This document shows positions 63,573 through 64,000 of a DNA stretch of 64,000 bases, in pieces. The DNA is from Dryomyza anilis (Eukaryota; Arthropoda; Insecta; Diptera; Dryomyzidae). The stretch covers positions 21,643,989-21,707,988 of the forward strand of contig OX638132.1 of the NCBI GenBank assembly GCA_951804985.1, given 5' to 3'. The translations under genes and the position numbers were made by a program. Under the pieces are notes generated by a model. That model was not told the origin of the DNA and did not search any database. It saw only the letters and a list, made by a program, of their open reading frames with translations. Positions within the stretch are counted from its first letter, which is position 1. Each line of letters begins with the position of its first letter.

Positions 63573-64000
63573 AAAAAACCTTCAAAAAAATTAAATTCAC
63601 TTACTTCTCACGTTGCATACTTCTGGGAGCAATCTTCAGGCATTTTCAAACTGTAATATTCTGTGAGCTAAGTTCTCAAACTGTTATTTTAAACTGTAAC
63701 ATCCCGAGTGGAAATTGGTTCAAGTAAACCTTATTTGGTATCAGGATAGTGTCAGGTTAAGGGAAGGTTTTCGTACATAAGGAAACCTTATGCATTCCTG
63801 ATCAGTGATTTATGAGGATAATCATACTCTATTATTAATTCGGATCCGTTCGACAATCAAGTGTTACCCTGTCTTTTTTTTACAAAATTTAACCTTCTAG
63901 TTACAAAACAAAACTAATATTATTTAACTAAAATCAGATAGAGTTTGAATTTTTATGCATTTTAACAAAAACGCATTATGTAAAAAAAACTGATCATGTA
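63573..64000 (+). other. intergenic, no feature seen
   Basis: AT-rich to the end of the window. I see no gene, repeat family or RNA. Confidence 0.5.

Overview
This window is nuclear DNA from a higher fly (Diptera, Cyclorrhapha). The evidence is three interrupted genes whose predicted proteins read as fly Rim-binding protein, an SLC26 anion transporter (Prestin type) and Ataxin-2. The setting is very AT-rich, with multi-kilobase introns full of non-autonomous transposons and dipteran-type (GACA)n/(GTCT)n microsatellite elements. Intron and intergenic lengths are larger than in Drosophila melanogaster, so a tephritid or another large-genome fly is plausible, but the sequence does not fix the genus.

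Layout. (1) 1-17.9 kb: the 3' half of Rbp on the + strand. Exons lie at 125-448, 549-849, 9152-9219 and 16842-17573, with a possible 42-nt cassette exon at 8977-9018. Its two large introns hold a broken RTE-like LINE (about 1.93-4.5 kb, - strand), several foldback elements, two tRNA-derived SINE copies and several MITEs. (2) 17.9-30.5 kb: intergenic DNA with nested MITEs, a mini-me-like element and a 5'-truncated LINE with an RNase H domain (about 26.95-29.48 kb, + strand). (3) 30.5-34.46 kb: a complete eight-exon SLC26 gene on the - strand, predicted at 658 residues. Its last intron carries a T-rich tandem array with a period of about 280 bp. (4) 34.5-42.9 kb: intergenic DNA with several copies of one TIR MITE, tandem duplications, and a decayed fragment resembling a HERC2-type RCC1 repeat. 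(5) 42.9-62 kb: complete Ataxin-2 on the + strand. It has seven coding exons and a predicted 1098 residues with Lsm, LsmAD, PAM2 and long glutamine tracts. Its second coding intron appears to be a GC-AG intron. (6) 62-64 kb: downstream intergenic DNA with a minisatellite and another MITE.

The three genes do not form a pathway. Rbp links presynaptic calcium channels to the active zone. SLC26 proteins move anions across membranes. Ataxin-2 is a cytoplasmic RNA-binding regulator of translation. All splice junctions given here were chosen by hand from GT/GC-AG signals, reading-frame continuity and family similarity. I see no previously undescribed protein-coding system. The most unusual content is the number of foldback and MITE families, some nested in one another, several of which share a terminal signature of the form TACAC..AGAAAAA.
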